Shown: positions 1 to 8,127 of the stretch, in pieces
Numbering within the stretch: the first letter of the stretch is position 1
How the letters are laid out: every line of letters starts with the position of its first letter
DNA from: Cognatundibacterium jejuense
Lineage (GTDB): Bacteria > Pseudomonadota > Gammaproteobacteria > Burkholderiales > Burkholderiaceae_D
NCBI RefSeq assembly: GCF_014284255.1
Contig: NZ_JACOFV010000002.1
Span: forward strand, 310,001 to 374,000
Reading direction: 5' to 3'
DNA length: 64,000 bases
Notes under the pieces: model-generated
Seen by the model: the letters and a program-made list of their open reading frames with translations, nothing else
Told to the model about the DNA's origin: nothing
The model's database searches: none
Program-made: the position numbers and the translations under genes

Positions 1-2
1 AG

Positions 3-1670
3 GATTTGAATGGAGCAGCACCTCCCGTCATTGAAAATAAAGAAAAACTACCAAATGCGGTACTCACTGATGAGCTGTTTTACAAAATACTAACCGCTGA
101 AATTGCCTATCAGCGAGGAAGCTGGCAAGCAGCCTATGTCACTTTACTGACCACCGCACAGCAAACCCGCGACCCCAGACTCGCCCGACGTTCTGCTGAA
201 ATCGCTCTAAGCGCCAAGCAAGCGGGCGAAGCATTAGTGGCGATACGCTTATGGCGCGAACTGGCTCCAGATTCCAATGAAGCGACTCAGTACTACCTCG
301 GCTTCATGGTCATGAATAATAATTTGTCTGAGATCAAGCAAGTATTTACAGAAAAATTAGCCAACGCAGATAGCAAGCAATATGGCGTGATCATGCTACA
401 AGCGCAGCGCTTGTTATCTCGCGCACGAGATAAAAATGCTGCATTTGACGTGCTTGAAGAAATTCTTGCACCATACAAGGCATTGCCGGAAGCTCACCTT
501 GCGCTGGCGCAAGGCGCCTACAACAAGGGAGATGGTCAGCGCGCAATCATTGAAGCGAAAATCATGCTCGCGGCACATCCTGAATCGCAATTGGCGATTC
601 TGACAATTGCGCAGGCCTCGGCGCAACCTGATGCGGCACAGGCTTTAGCAGGATTTATTGCGAAAAATCCTGGCGCGCGCGATATTCGCCTGGCATATGC
701 CAGTATCCTCATCGATCTCAAGCAATTCGATAAAGCCCAGGAACAATTTCAACTGCTGTTGCGTGACACTCCGGATGACCTCAACTCGATGTACACACTT
801 GGCGTGTTGGCACTGGGAAAAAATCAATTGCAGCAAGCGGAAGAATATTTTTTACGCTACTTAAAAACGCTTGAAGAAAAATCAGAGGATCGCGACGCTA
901 CATCTACCTACATGAATCTGGCGGGGATTGCGATAGATCGTAAAGACTACAAATCTGCACAGGAATGGCTAGCCAAAATCGAGTCATACGAAGGACGCAA
1001 TCCGGCCTGGTTCAATGCGCAATTGCGGCGCGCCAGCCTGCTTATCAAACTCAGTAACACCGACGAAGCGCTGAGTTTATTGCACGAACTCAAGCCAACA
1101 GCAGAAAATGATCAACTTCAGGTAATACAAACAGAAGCACAAATCTTAAGAGATACACGACAAACTGATCGCGCCGAACAAGTTTTCAAAGCAGGTTTAG
1201 CAGCACATCCGAACAGTCCGGATTTAATGTATGACTACGCGATGTTATTAGAATCTCAGGATCGTGTACTACAAATGGAAACGCTGTTGCGGAAGGTGAT
1301 TGAACTAGCTCCCAATAGCCAGCATGCATACAACGCGCTTGGTTATTCCTTTGCTGATCGCAATATAAAGCTCGAAGAAGCCTTGGTGCTGATAGAAAAA
1401 GCTAATCAATTAGCGCCGGATGATCCGTTCATTCTTGATAGCCTCGGTTGGGTGAAGTTCCGCCTTGCCAAATACGATGAGGCAGAAACCGCCTTACGTC
1501 GCGCCTACGAACTACGTCCGGATGCCGATATTGCAGTACATCTTGGCGAAGTCCTGTGGCGCGCAGGCAATAAAGACAAGGCGGTCAAATTGTGGCGCGA
1601 AGCGCGCACCAAAGACCCGGAAAATTCATCACTAAAAAGCACTCTGGATCGCTTGAACGTCCATCTGTAG
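3..1670 (+). CDS. TPR-repeat protein, 5' end outside window
   Basis: The frame is open from the first bases of the window, so the N-terminus (probably including a signal peptide) is missing; about 555 residues are visible. The sequence is a chain of helix-pair repeats of the tetratricopeptide type. The clearest ones are in the last third, with recurring patterns such as NALGYSFADR, DSLGWVKFRLAKYDEAE and HLGEVLWRAG. TPR proteins are protein-interaction scaffolds. Its position just upstream of lolB is a usual betaproteobacterial arrangement and suggests an envelope role, but the precise function cannot be read from sequence. The gap to lolB is 110 nt with no clear terminator, so co-transcription is possible. 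Confidence 0.85.
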   Translation, partial: DLNGAAPPVIENKEKLPNAVLTDELFYKILTAEIAYQRGSWQAAYVTLLTTAQQTRDPRLARRSAEIALSAKQAGEALVAIRLWRELAPDSNEATQYYLGFMVMNNNLSEIKQVFTEKLANADSKQYGVIMLQAQRLLSRARDKNAAFDVLEEILAPYKALPEAHLALAQGAYNKGDGQRAIIEAKIMLAAHPESQLAILTIAQASAQPDAAQALAGFIAKNPGARDIRLAYASILIDLKQFDKAQEQFQLLLRDTPDDLNSMYTLGVLALGKNQLQQAEEYFLRYLKTLEEKSEDRDATSTYMNLAGIAIDRKDYKSAQEWLAKIESYEGRNPAWFNAQLRRASLLIKLSNTDEALSLLHELKPTAENDQLQVIQTEAQILRDTRQTDRAEQVFKAGLAAHPNSPDLMYDYAMLLESQDRVLQMETLLRKVIELAPNSQHAYNALGYSFADRNIKLEEALVLIEKANQLAPDDPFILDSLGWVKFRLAKYDEAETALRRAYELRPDADIAVHLGEVLWRAGNKDKAVKLWREARTKDPENSSLKSTLDRLNVHL

Positions 1671-1780
1671 AGCCTGGACCAGAATCCTTCTTTGACGGCC
1701 GAATTGCTTGCATTTGGAAATAAATCAAATGCAAGCAAATTCAGGCCAGCACATACCAATGCAACTAAAATCATCAATAC

Positions 1781-2401
1781 ATGATATTCAAATATAGCCG
1801 ATGGCTAACGCTATCTGTGATGTTCGCCAGCGTAATACTGTGCAGTGCCTGCGCCAGTATTGGCATGCAACAAGGGCAAAATAGCGTCAATGCGACCAGC
1901 TTCGATTCGCGCACCTATCAAGACAACATACAACTGAGTGGAAAAATATCGGTACGCTACGAAAAAGATAATAAGCTGCAACAATTGCCAGGCAGCTTTG
2001 AATGGGAACAAAGTGGCCAACATCTGCGTATCAATCTCTTATCCCCACTTGGTCAGACCCTGGCCAGAATTACCTTAGACGATAACAGAGCGATACTAGA
2101 ACAAGAAGGTCAATCTCCACGTTATGCGCAGAATCTCGATCAATTACTGCAAGAGAGTTTGGGCTGGTCACTTCCGGTTGCCGGCATGCGCGACTGGCTA
2201 CAAGGCTTTATTCCGCAGGAAAATGGTCAGCGCCAGGCTTTAATTCGCGTAGATCAGACTCTGCAAAATAGTGGCTGGACTTTACGCTACGCTAGTTGGC
2301 AAGATCATACCGACCTACCAAAACGCATAGAAATAAGTCGCTATACACAACAAGCTGGCAATGTCAGTATCAGTATTTTTATCCAGGCTCCAAACCCTTA
2401 A
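1781..2401 (+). CDS. lolB: Outer-membrane lipoprotein LolB
   Basis: LolB is the outer-membrane receptor that takes lipoproteins from the periplasmic carrier LolA and inserts them in the outer membrane. The 206-residue protein begins with a lipoprotein signal peptide; the lipidated residue is most likely Cys24 in CSAC (an unusual Cys at -3 of the lipobox). The body has the LolB pattern: GKISVRYE, SFEWEQ, INLLSPLGQTLARI, then GW..P..GMRDWLQG. It lies directly upstream of ispE (17-nt gap), the standard lolB-ispE pairing of beta- and gammaproteobacteria. Length is normal for the family. Confidence 0.93.
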   Translation: MIFKYSRWLTLSVMFASVILCSACASIGMQQGQNSVNATSFDSRTYQDNIQLSGKISVRYEKDNKLQQLPGSFEWEQSGQHLRINLLSPLGQTLARITLDDNRAILEQEGQSPRYAQNLDQLLQESLGWSLPVAGMRDWLQGFIPQENGQRQALIRVDQTLQNSGWTLRYASWQDHTDLPKRIEISRYTQQAGNVSISIFIQAPNP

Positions 2402-2418
2402 AGCACTTGCTTATCAAT

Positions 2419-3267
2419 ATGAAACAAACGCGCATCCATTGTCAGGCACCAGCTAAGCTCAATTTATTTCTTCACGTGACCGGCCGCCGTGCGGATGGAT
2501 ACCACTTATTGCAAACCGCCTTTCAGCTCATTGATCGCTGTGACACCATGGATATTGCAATTCGTACAGATAATGCCATCGTGCGGACCAACGATATTCC
2601 CGGCGTATCCGCTGAGACTGATCTGATCGTCCGCGCCGCCCAGCTATTGCAGCAGCACACAAGATGCCAGCTCGGCGCAAATCTCACGCTAAATAAAATT
2701 TTGCCTATGGGTGGTGGCGTTGGTGGCGGCTCATCGGACGCTGCTTCGACTCTGATTGCGCTAAATCATTTATGGCAAACCGAACTCAATAAAGCGGAGT
2801 TAATGCAATTAGGGTTACAATTAGGCGCTGATGTCCCCTTTTTCATCTTTGGAGAAAACGCTTTTGCAGAAGGTATCGGGGAAGAATTGCAGGTAATTCA
2901 GACGCCAGAACGTTGGTTTGTAGTGATAGAACCAGGGGTGCAAGTTCCGACTCCAGCAATTTTTTCTGCAAAGGAGTTGACAAGAGACAGTAAGCCCGTC
3001 AGAATAGCGGACTTTTCCAGCACTGCTGAAATGTTTTGGAAAAATGATCTGCAAACAGTTGCCTGCGCACTGTTTCCGGTAGTTGACGAAGCGGTTACTT
3101 GGCTGTCACAATTCGGAAACGCGAAGATGACAGGATCCGGAGCTTGTGTTTTTTGTGCTTTTGCCGATGAAGCGGCAGCAGACAAAGTAATTAACCAAGT
3201 CCCAGATCGCTGGGTATCATGGAAAGCAAAAGCGCTGAGTCGCCACCCGATGGCAGACTTATTGTAG
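2419..3267 (+). CDS. ispE: 4-diphosphocytidyl-2-C-methyl-D-erythritol kinase
   Basis: IspE phosphorylates CDP-methylerythritol at the 2-hydroxyl in the MEP isoprenoid pathway. It is a cytoplasmic GHMP-family kinase. The glycine-rich GHMP ATP loop PMGGGVGGGSSDAA is intact and the N-terminal APAKLNLFLHVTGRRADGYH is typical. The frame is open upstream into lolB, but the ATG at 2419 gives the usual MKQTRIHCQAPAKLNL start and 282 residues, matching family length. The C-terminal TGSGACVFCAF motif is also present. It is probably transcribed with lolB; tRNA-Gln follows 81 nt downstream. Confidence 0.95.
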   Translation: MKQTRIHCQAPAKLNLFLHVTGRRADGYHLLQTAFQLIDRCDTMDIAIRTDNAIVRTNDIPGVSAETDLIVRAAQLLQQHTRCQLGANLTLNKILPMGGGVGGGSSDAASTLIALNHLWQTELNKAELMQLGLQLGADVPFFIFGENAFAEGIGEELQVIQTPERWFVVIEPGVQVPTPAIFSAKELTRDSKPVRIADFSSTAEMFWKNDLQTVACALFPVVDEAVTWLSQFGNAKMTGSGACVFCAFADEAAADKVINQVPDRWVSWKAKALSRHPMADLL

Positions 3268-3348
3268 AAGTAAAAATTTGGTCTGATGCCGATTTGAAGT
3301 TGATAAAAAATTCGACAAAAAATCAGGACGACAGACAAACGGTTGTGT

Positions 3349-3425
3349 AGGGGAATCGCCAAGCTGGTTAAGGCACCGGATTTTGATTCCGGCATGCGAA
3401 GGTTCGAATCCTTCTTCCCCTGCCA
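3349..3425 (+). tRNA. tRNA-Gln (anticodon TTG)
   Basis: A full cloverleaf can be folded. The 7-bp acceptor AGGGGAA (3349-3355) pairs with TTCCCCT (3415-3421), followed by discriminator G and an encoded CCA (3423-3425). The anticodon stem CCGGA/TCCGG encloses loop TTTTGAT with anticodon TTG at 3383-3385, and the T arm carries GGTTCGAATCC. It sits between ispE and prs, as in most Burkholderiales. Confidence 0.97.
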
Positions 3426-3432
3426 TTAAATT

Positions 3433-3466
3433 AAAGCCGCCGCATCAATGTGCGGCGGCTTTTTCA
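3433..3466 (+). terminator. Intrinsic terminator after tRNA-Gln
   Basis: A perfect 12-bp GC-rich stem (3433-3444 with 3451-3462, core GCCGCCGCA/TGCGGCGGC) with a 6-nt loop is followed by a T tract. It ends the ispE/tRNA-Gln transcript before prs. Confidence 0.88.
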
Positions 3467-3543
3467 GTTTTTATCTTTGATTAATTTGCAAAAAGCTATG
3501 TAAATTAATCAAATCCTCAAAAATTCAGCCGATAGGTCCCGCC

Positions 3544-4506
3544 ATGGCAAACGCGCGCGCAAATGACAATATGATGGTCTTCACTGGTAACGCTAATCCT
3601 GCATTAGCAGCTGGTGTCGCCAAACAACTGGGCATTCCTCTCGGTAAAGCAGATGTTTCCAAGTTCTCTGACGGTGAAGTGATGGTCGAGATCAATGAAA
3701 ACGTCCGTGGCAAAGATGTCTTCGTTTTGCAATCCACCTGCGCACCAACCAATGACAACCTGATGGAAATCATGTTGATGGTTGATGCATTAAAACGCGC
3801 TTCTGCTGGTCGTATTACGGCAGCGATTCCTTACTTTGGTTATGCCCGTCAGGATCGCCGCCCACGTTCAGCACGTGTTGCGATCTCTGCTAAAGTGGTT
3901 GCCAACATGCTGGAAGAAGCAGGCGTTGACCGTGTTTTAATTATGGATTTGCATGCTGATCAGATTCAGGGTTTCTTTGATATTCCGGTAGACAACATCT
4001 ACGCATCACCAATTTTGTTGGGTGATCTGGTTGCAAAAAATTATGACGATTTATTAGTCGTCTCTCCTGACGTTGGTGGCGTGGTTCGTGCCCGTGCTTT
4101 AGCAAAACGTTTAGGTTGCGATCTGGCAATTATCGACAAACGTCGTCCAAAAGCCAATGTATCCGAAGTCATGAACATCATCGGTGAAGTTGAGGGCCGT
4201 AACTGCGTGATCATGGATGACATGGTTGACACTGCAGGTACATTGACGAAAGCCGCAGAAGTATTGAAAGAACGTGGTGCCAAGAAAGTATTGGCGTACT
4301 GTACCCACCCAGTCTTGTCCGGTCCGGCAATTCAGCGTATTTCGCAATCGCCACTGGATGAATTGGTCGTTACTGATACGATTCCATTGTCTGAAGCTGC
4401 AAGAGCATGCTCCAAGATTCGTCAGTTATCTTGCGACAGCTTATTGGCAGAAACTTTCCGCCGCATCACTAAAGGCGAATCTGTCATCTCTTTGTTCACA
4501 GATTAA
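3544..4506 (+). CDS. prs: Ribose-phosphate pyrophosphokinase (PRPP synthetase)
   Basis: Prs makes PRPP from ribose 5-phosphate and ATP for nucleotide, histidine and tryptophan synthesis. The 320-residue protein carries the family motifs: [20 protein letters not shown], the catalytic region [11 protein letters not shown], the ribose-5-phosphate-contacting [14 protein letters not shown] and the PRPP loop [12 protein letters not shown]. The N-terminal MANARANDN precedes the conserved MVFTGNANP; an ATG at 3574 would give a shorter form, but the longer start resembles other betaproteobacterial Prs proteins. The next gene is rplY, a conserved neighbour. Confidence 0.97.
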   Translation: MANARANDNMMVFTGNANPALAAGVAKQLGIPLGKADVSKFSDGEVMVEINENVRGKDVFVLQSTCAPTNDNLMEIMLMVDALKRASAGRITAAIPYFGYARQDRRPRSARVAISAKVVANMLEEAGVDRVLIMDLHADQIQGFFDIPVDNIYASPILLGDLVAKNYDDLLVVSPDVGGVVRARALAKRLGCDLAIIDKRRPKANVSEVMNIIGEVEGRNCVIMDDMVDTAGTLTKAAEVLKERGAKKVLAYCTHPVLSGPAIQRISQSPLDELVVTDTIPLSEAARACSKIRQLSCDSLLAETFRRITKGESVISLFTD

Positions 4507-4525
4507 TACAACTCAATTTTTTCTG

Positions 4526-4558
4526 CGCCCTTGCTACTTTTTTAGCAGGGGCGTTTTC
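4526..4558 (+). terminator. Hairpin with T tract between prs and rplY
   Basis: An 11-bp stem (4526-4536 with 4543-4553, one G-T wobble) is followed by TTTT. It may be a partial terminator, letting rplY be expressed by read-through or from its own promoter. Confidence 0.7.
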
Positions 4559-4623
4559 TCTGTATCCCTGGTCGCGGGGGTGCAAAACCGCAAGTTAGCT
4601 CTTGCATATTTTGGAGTAACACC

Positions 4624-5211
4624 ATGAAAGTTATCGCATTTGCACGCAAAGAACAGGGGACCGGAGCGAGCCGCCGCCTGCGCAATGCTGGCCAAACACC
4701 TGGCATCATCTACGGCGGCCCAGAAGCCCCAGTATCCATCACTCTGGATCACAATGCGCTGTACCATGCATTGAAAAAAGAAGCGTTTCACTCTTCTATC
4801 CTGGACATGGAAGTTGACGGTAAAGTAGAAAAAGTTCTGTTGCGCGACTTCCAAGTCCACGCATACAAACAATTAGTATTGCACGCTGATTTCCAACGCG
4901 TTGATCCTAACCAAAAAATCCACGTTAAAGTGCCTCTGCACTTTGTTAACGCTGACGTATCCCCAGCTGTTAAATTGCACGCTGCTGTTATCAGCCACGT
5001 TGCAGTTGAATTGGACATCTCTTGCTTGCCAGCAGATTTGCCAGAATTCGTTGAAGTTGATCTGTCCAAACTGGACGCTGGTCAATCTATCCACGTATCT
5101 GGCCTGGTATTGCCAAAAGGCGTTACAGCAGTTGTACACGGTGATGACGCTACTGTTGCTATCGCTACAGTACCAGCTGGTGCCGTATCTGCTGAAGCTG
5201 AAGCAAAATAA
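4624..5211 (+). CDS. rplY: 50S ribosomal protein L25/general stress protein Ctc
   Basis: L25 binds 5S rRNA in the large ribosomal subunit. At 195 residues this is the two-domain (Ctc/TL5) form: an N-terminal L25 domain (about residues 1-92, with [15 protein letters not shown] and TPGIIYGG) and a C-terminal beta domain rich in valine and histidine. An SD-like GGAGTAAC lies just before the ATG. In most relatives pth follows directly; here the next gene is ggt, so the usual rplY-pth pairing is broken. Confidence 0.96.
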   Translation: MKVIAFARKEQGTGASRRLRNAGQTPGIIYGGPEAPVSITLDHNALYHALKKEAFHSSILDMEVDGKVEKVLLRDFQVHAYKQLVLHADFQRVDPNQKIHVKVPLHFVNADVSPAVKLHAAVISHVAVELDISCLPADLPEFVEVDLSKLDAGQSIHVSGLVLPKGVTAVVHGDDATVAIATVPAGAVSAEAEAK

Positions 5212-5255
5212 TTTTTGCTTCTCGTTGCAACCGTTTGCAACATGCAAAAATGATG

Positions 5256-5282
5256 AAAGCCACCTTCGGGTGGCTTTTTTTA
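5256..5282 (+). terminator. rplY terminator
   Basis: The stem AAAGCCACC/GGTGGCTTT around a TTCG tetraloop is followed by a T tract (5275-5281). It is a classic rho-independent terminator. Confidence 0.92.
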
Positions 5283-5437
5283 TGTTGTTGAAAAAATCAG
5301 ATCTCGAACGAAAATAAAAAGCTCTGTTAGGATGTGGCTAATACATGGCTTACCACAATTCTTCCTGGATCATTTTGTGCTCCCGGACAGTGTTTTATGC
5401 CTGCCTTAGAAATAAAGCTCAATTGGAGTGAACATCC

Positions 5438-7177
5438 GTGATCATCAACAATAAAAATTTCCTCAGATTCGCTATCTTCGCGGCATTCAGTCTCAACGGC
5501 CAGCTCAGTCAGGCGCAGATTGCTGCCAATGTTCGTTATGACACCAATTTTCCTATCGTCAGCCCAGTCAGCAACCCCAACGGCATGGTCGTCACCGAAC
5601 AGGCATTAGCAACGCAGGTTGGCGCAGATATTCTGAAACGCGGCGGCAATGCCGTCGATGCGGCCGTCGCAGTCGGTTTTGCACTAGCGGTCGTATTACC
5701 GAATGCAGGAAATATTGGTGGTGGTGGTTTTATGCTGATTCACGATGCCAAATCTGACAAAGACATTGCATTAGATTTTCGTGAATTAGCGCCTGAAAAA
5801 GCGCACCGGGACATGTATCTCGACGCCAATGGCAAAGTTATTCCCAATAGTTCAATATACAGCCACAAAGCGATTGGTGTTCCGGGTACGGTTGCTGGCC
5901 TTGATCTGGCCTTACGTCAATACGGCACGATGCGCCTGTCTGACGTTATTGCCCCGGCAATCAAGCTCGCGGAACAAGGTTTTAACATCAGTCCGCATCT
6001 GGCTTCTTTGCTGGAGGCTGATCAGGAACATTTAGGCAAATGGCCCGCCAGCCGCGCCATATTTTTCAAAAATAACATCCCTTTAAGCACTGGTGAAAAA
6101 CTGGTTCAAAAAGATCTGGCACACTCGCTGAGACTGATTGCGGACCAAGGTCCGAAAGCATTTTATGAAGGCGAGATTGCAAAAAAAATCGTCGCCGAAA
6201 TGCAGCAACATAACGGCATTATCTCCGCCACCGATCTGAAAAATTACAAAGCGATAGAACGCATTCCAGTTACGGGAAATTATCGCGGCTATCAAATCGT
6301 TTCTATGCCGCCACCTAGCTCTGGCGGTGTACATATTGTGCAGATGTTGAATATGCTTGAGCATTTCCCACTGAAAGAACAAGGCGCCAACAGCGCCAAA
6401 ACCTTGCATGAGTTAAGTGAAGTGATGAAACTGGCCTATGCCGATCGTTCAGAATACCTCGGCGATCCAGACTTCTTCAAAGTGCCGGTTGCCGGACTCA
6501 CATCCAAATCTTATGCAGATGCGCTGGTAAAGAAAATCGACCTCAACCATGCGACCCCGTCTGAGAGCATCAAGCCAGGCACCCCGGTCGCCTACGAAAG
6601 TGATCAGACAACCCACTATAGCGTTGCTGATAAACATGGAAACGTAGTAGCGACCACTTACACATTAAATTTAAATTTTGGTAGTGGCATCGTAGCGGCC
6701 GGTACTGGCATCGTCCTCAATGATGAAATGGATGATTTTTCAATTAAAGCTGGCGAGCCGAATACCTTTGGCTTAGTCGGCGGTGCAGCAAACGCCGTGC
6801 AGGCATTTAAACGCCCACTCAGCTCGATGTCGCCAACGATCGTACTCAAAGACAACAAGCCATTTTTAGTCACCGGCAGCCCGGGTGGCAGCCGTATCAT
6901 CACGACGACACTACAGACCATTATCAACGTGATTGATTTTGACATGAATGTCGCTGAGGCAACTATTTCTCCACGTGTACACCAGCAATGGATGCCAGAT
7001 CAGCTGCGCTACGAAAAAGGAATTAGTGCAGATACCTTGTCTATTCTGGAACAAAAGGGACAGCACCTGAAACAAGCTCAAGTTCTGGGAAAGACGCAAA
7101 CCATACAAATCGGTGAAGGTATATTTTTCGGCTTTTCCGATCCGCGCAATCCAGATGGAAGCGCGCTGGGGTATTGA
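5438..7177 (+). CDS. ggt: Gamma-glutamyltransferase, periplasmic
   Basis: GGT cleaves and transfers the gamma-glutamyl group of glutathione and related peptides. The 579-residue precursor has an N-terminal secretion signal and is expected to self-cleave before the catalytic threonine. That residue is Thr391 in TTHYS, followed by the conserved TYTLNLNFGSGIV. The PNAGNIGGGGFM and SGGVHIVQMLN regions are typical, and PLSSMSPTIV and GSPGGSRI (substrate loop) are intact. A GTG start at 5438 is chosen because an SD sequence (TTGGAGTG) sits 7-8 nt upstream. It stands alone in its transcript. Confidence 0.95.
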   Translation: MIINNKNFLRFAIFAAFSLNGQLSQAQIAANVRYDTNFPIVSPVSNPNGMVVTEQALATQVGADILKRGGNAVDAAVAVGFALAVVLPNAGNIGGGGFMLIHDAKSDKDIALDFRELAPEKAHRDMYLDANGKVIPNSSIYSHKAIGVPGTVAGLDLALRQYGTMRLSDVIAPAIKLAEQGFNISPHLASLLEADQEHLGKWPASRAIFFKNNIPLSTGEKLVQKDLAHSLRLIADQGPKAFYEGEIAKKIVAEMQQHNGIISATDLKNYKAIERIPVTGNYRGYQIVSMPPPSSGGVHIVQMLNMLEHFPLKEQGANSAKTLHELSEVMKLAYADRSEYLGDPDFFKVPVAGLTSKSYADALVKKIDLNHATPSESIKPGTPVAYESDQTTHYSVADKHGNVVATTYTLNLNFGSGIVAAGTGIVLNDEMDDFSIKAGEPNTFGLVGGAANAVQAFKRPLSSMSPTIVLKDNKPFLVTGSPGGSRIITTTLQTIINVIDFDMNVAEATISPRVHQQWMPDQLRYEKGISADTLSILEQKGQHLKQAQVLGKTQTIQIGEGIFFGFSDPRNPDGSALGY

Positions 7178-7419
7178 AGTGCCATGGCAAGTTTCAAATT
7201 GGATAGGGTTTAACTATATTCACTAAAAAAACTGCGCCATGCACTGTATGTAAATGTAAAGTGAAGGAAGAACAGAGATAAACACGTAATAGGTTGCAAC
7301 GTAAGACATGAGACTCAAAAAGAGATTGGCAATGTCAGCATACTAAACCTGACCTTCCTTCGTGAAAACGAATTAAAAGTGTGTTGTATATACGATTTTT
7401 GACATAAAAGACCGACACG
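7178..7419. other. Convergent intergenic region with nested complementary segments
   Basis: No coding sequence is seen. The stretch lies between the converging ggt and 5-FCL genes and has no ordinary terminator. Three segment pairs are complementary in nested order: 7263-7270 with 7354-7361, 7291-7295 with 7346-7350, and 7305-7309 with 7332-7336. They could form one long imperfect hairpin. This may be chance; no known RNA family was recognised. Confidence 0.3.
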
Positions 7420-8019
7420 TCAGTTAAATTCTAAAAGTTCCTGCTCGGTCAAAATTTCATGCATACGAATGTCATGTACTCCACGATCAAATTCGCTAAG
7501 AGCCGAATGATAGGCAATACCTACCGCATGACATTCGGTGTGCAAAGCCAGTGTACGGTCATAATAGCCGCCGCCATAACCCAGACGATATCCTTGCGAA
7601 GTAAAGCCCACACAAGGAATCAATAACACCTCTGGTACGATCAAATATTCACGTTGAGCGGGTAAAGGGATGCCATAGTCATCCCTCGTCATCGAATCAC
7701 CCTCCTGCCATGCCAGAAAGCGCAAGGGCGCATTTTTTTCAACAACCCAAGGCAATGCCAGTTGTATGCCCATTTGCGTCATTGGCGAATAACAAGCGCG
7801 TAAATCGGGTTCGGCATGAATAGGCCAATAGACACCGACACTGCTTGTTCGATGCTGTTCACACCACGTCAGCAAACTTGACATTAGGAGTTGATCCCAC
7901 TGTTGGCGGATTTCAGCCGGAGTTTGCCTTCTTCGCGCCAGCAACTCTTTCCTCAACACTTTACGTGTTTGATCGACATTTACATTCGCACTGTGTTCTG
8001 GAGAGTTGGGCTGTGTCAT
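7420..8019 (-). CDS. 5-formyltetrahydrofolate cyclo-ligase family protein
   Basis: This enzyme converts 5-formyl-THF to 5,10-methenyl-THF using ATP. Family signatures are seen: LRKELLARRR near the N-terminus, PEVLLIPCVGFTSQGYRLGYGGGYYDRTL in the centre-to-end region (substrate and ATP binding), and HDIRMHEILTE at the C-terminus. The frame extends to a TTG at 8049, but the ATG at 8019 gives 199 residues starting MTQPNSPEH, closer to family length. It is divergent from the lytic transglycosylase gene, a common arrangement in Burkholderiales. No 6S RNA, often linked to this gene, was recognised nearby. Confidence 0.92.
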   Translation of the reverse strand: MTQPNSPEHSANVNVDQTRKVLRKELLARRRQTPAEIRQQWDQLLMSSLLTWCEQHRTSSVGVYWPIHAEPDLRACYSPMTQMGIQLALPWVVEKNAPLRFLAWQEGDSMTRDDYGIPLPAQREYLIVPEVLLIPCVGFTSQGYRLGYGGGYYDRTLALHTECHAVGIAYHSALSEFDRGVHDIRMHEILTEQELLEFN

Positions 8020-8127
8020 ACTGTCAAATATGTAAGTGTGCAGGATCAAGTTAAAATTTTCTGAATAGATTATTTCTGAATATTGCCTGAGAGTACAAAT
8101 CCCCTCTCTTTCAGGGAAATTTTATCT

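Noticed and set aside
2898..3395. 165-codon minus-strand frame across ispE
   Set aside because: It is antisense to a clear ispE and runs into the tRNA; no protein family features.
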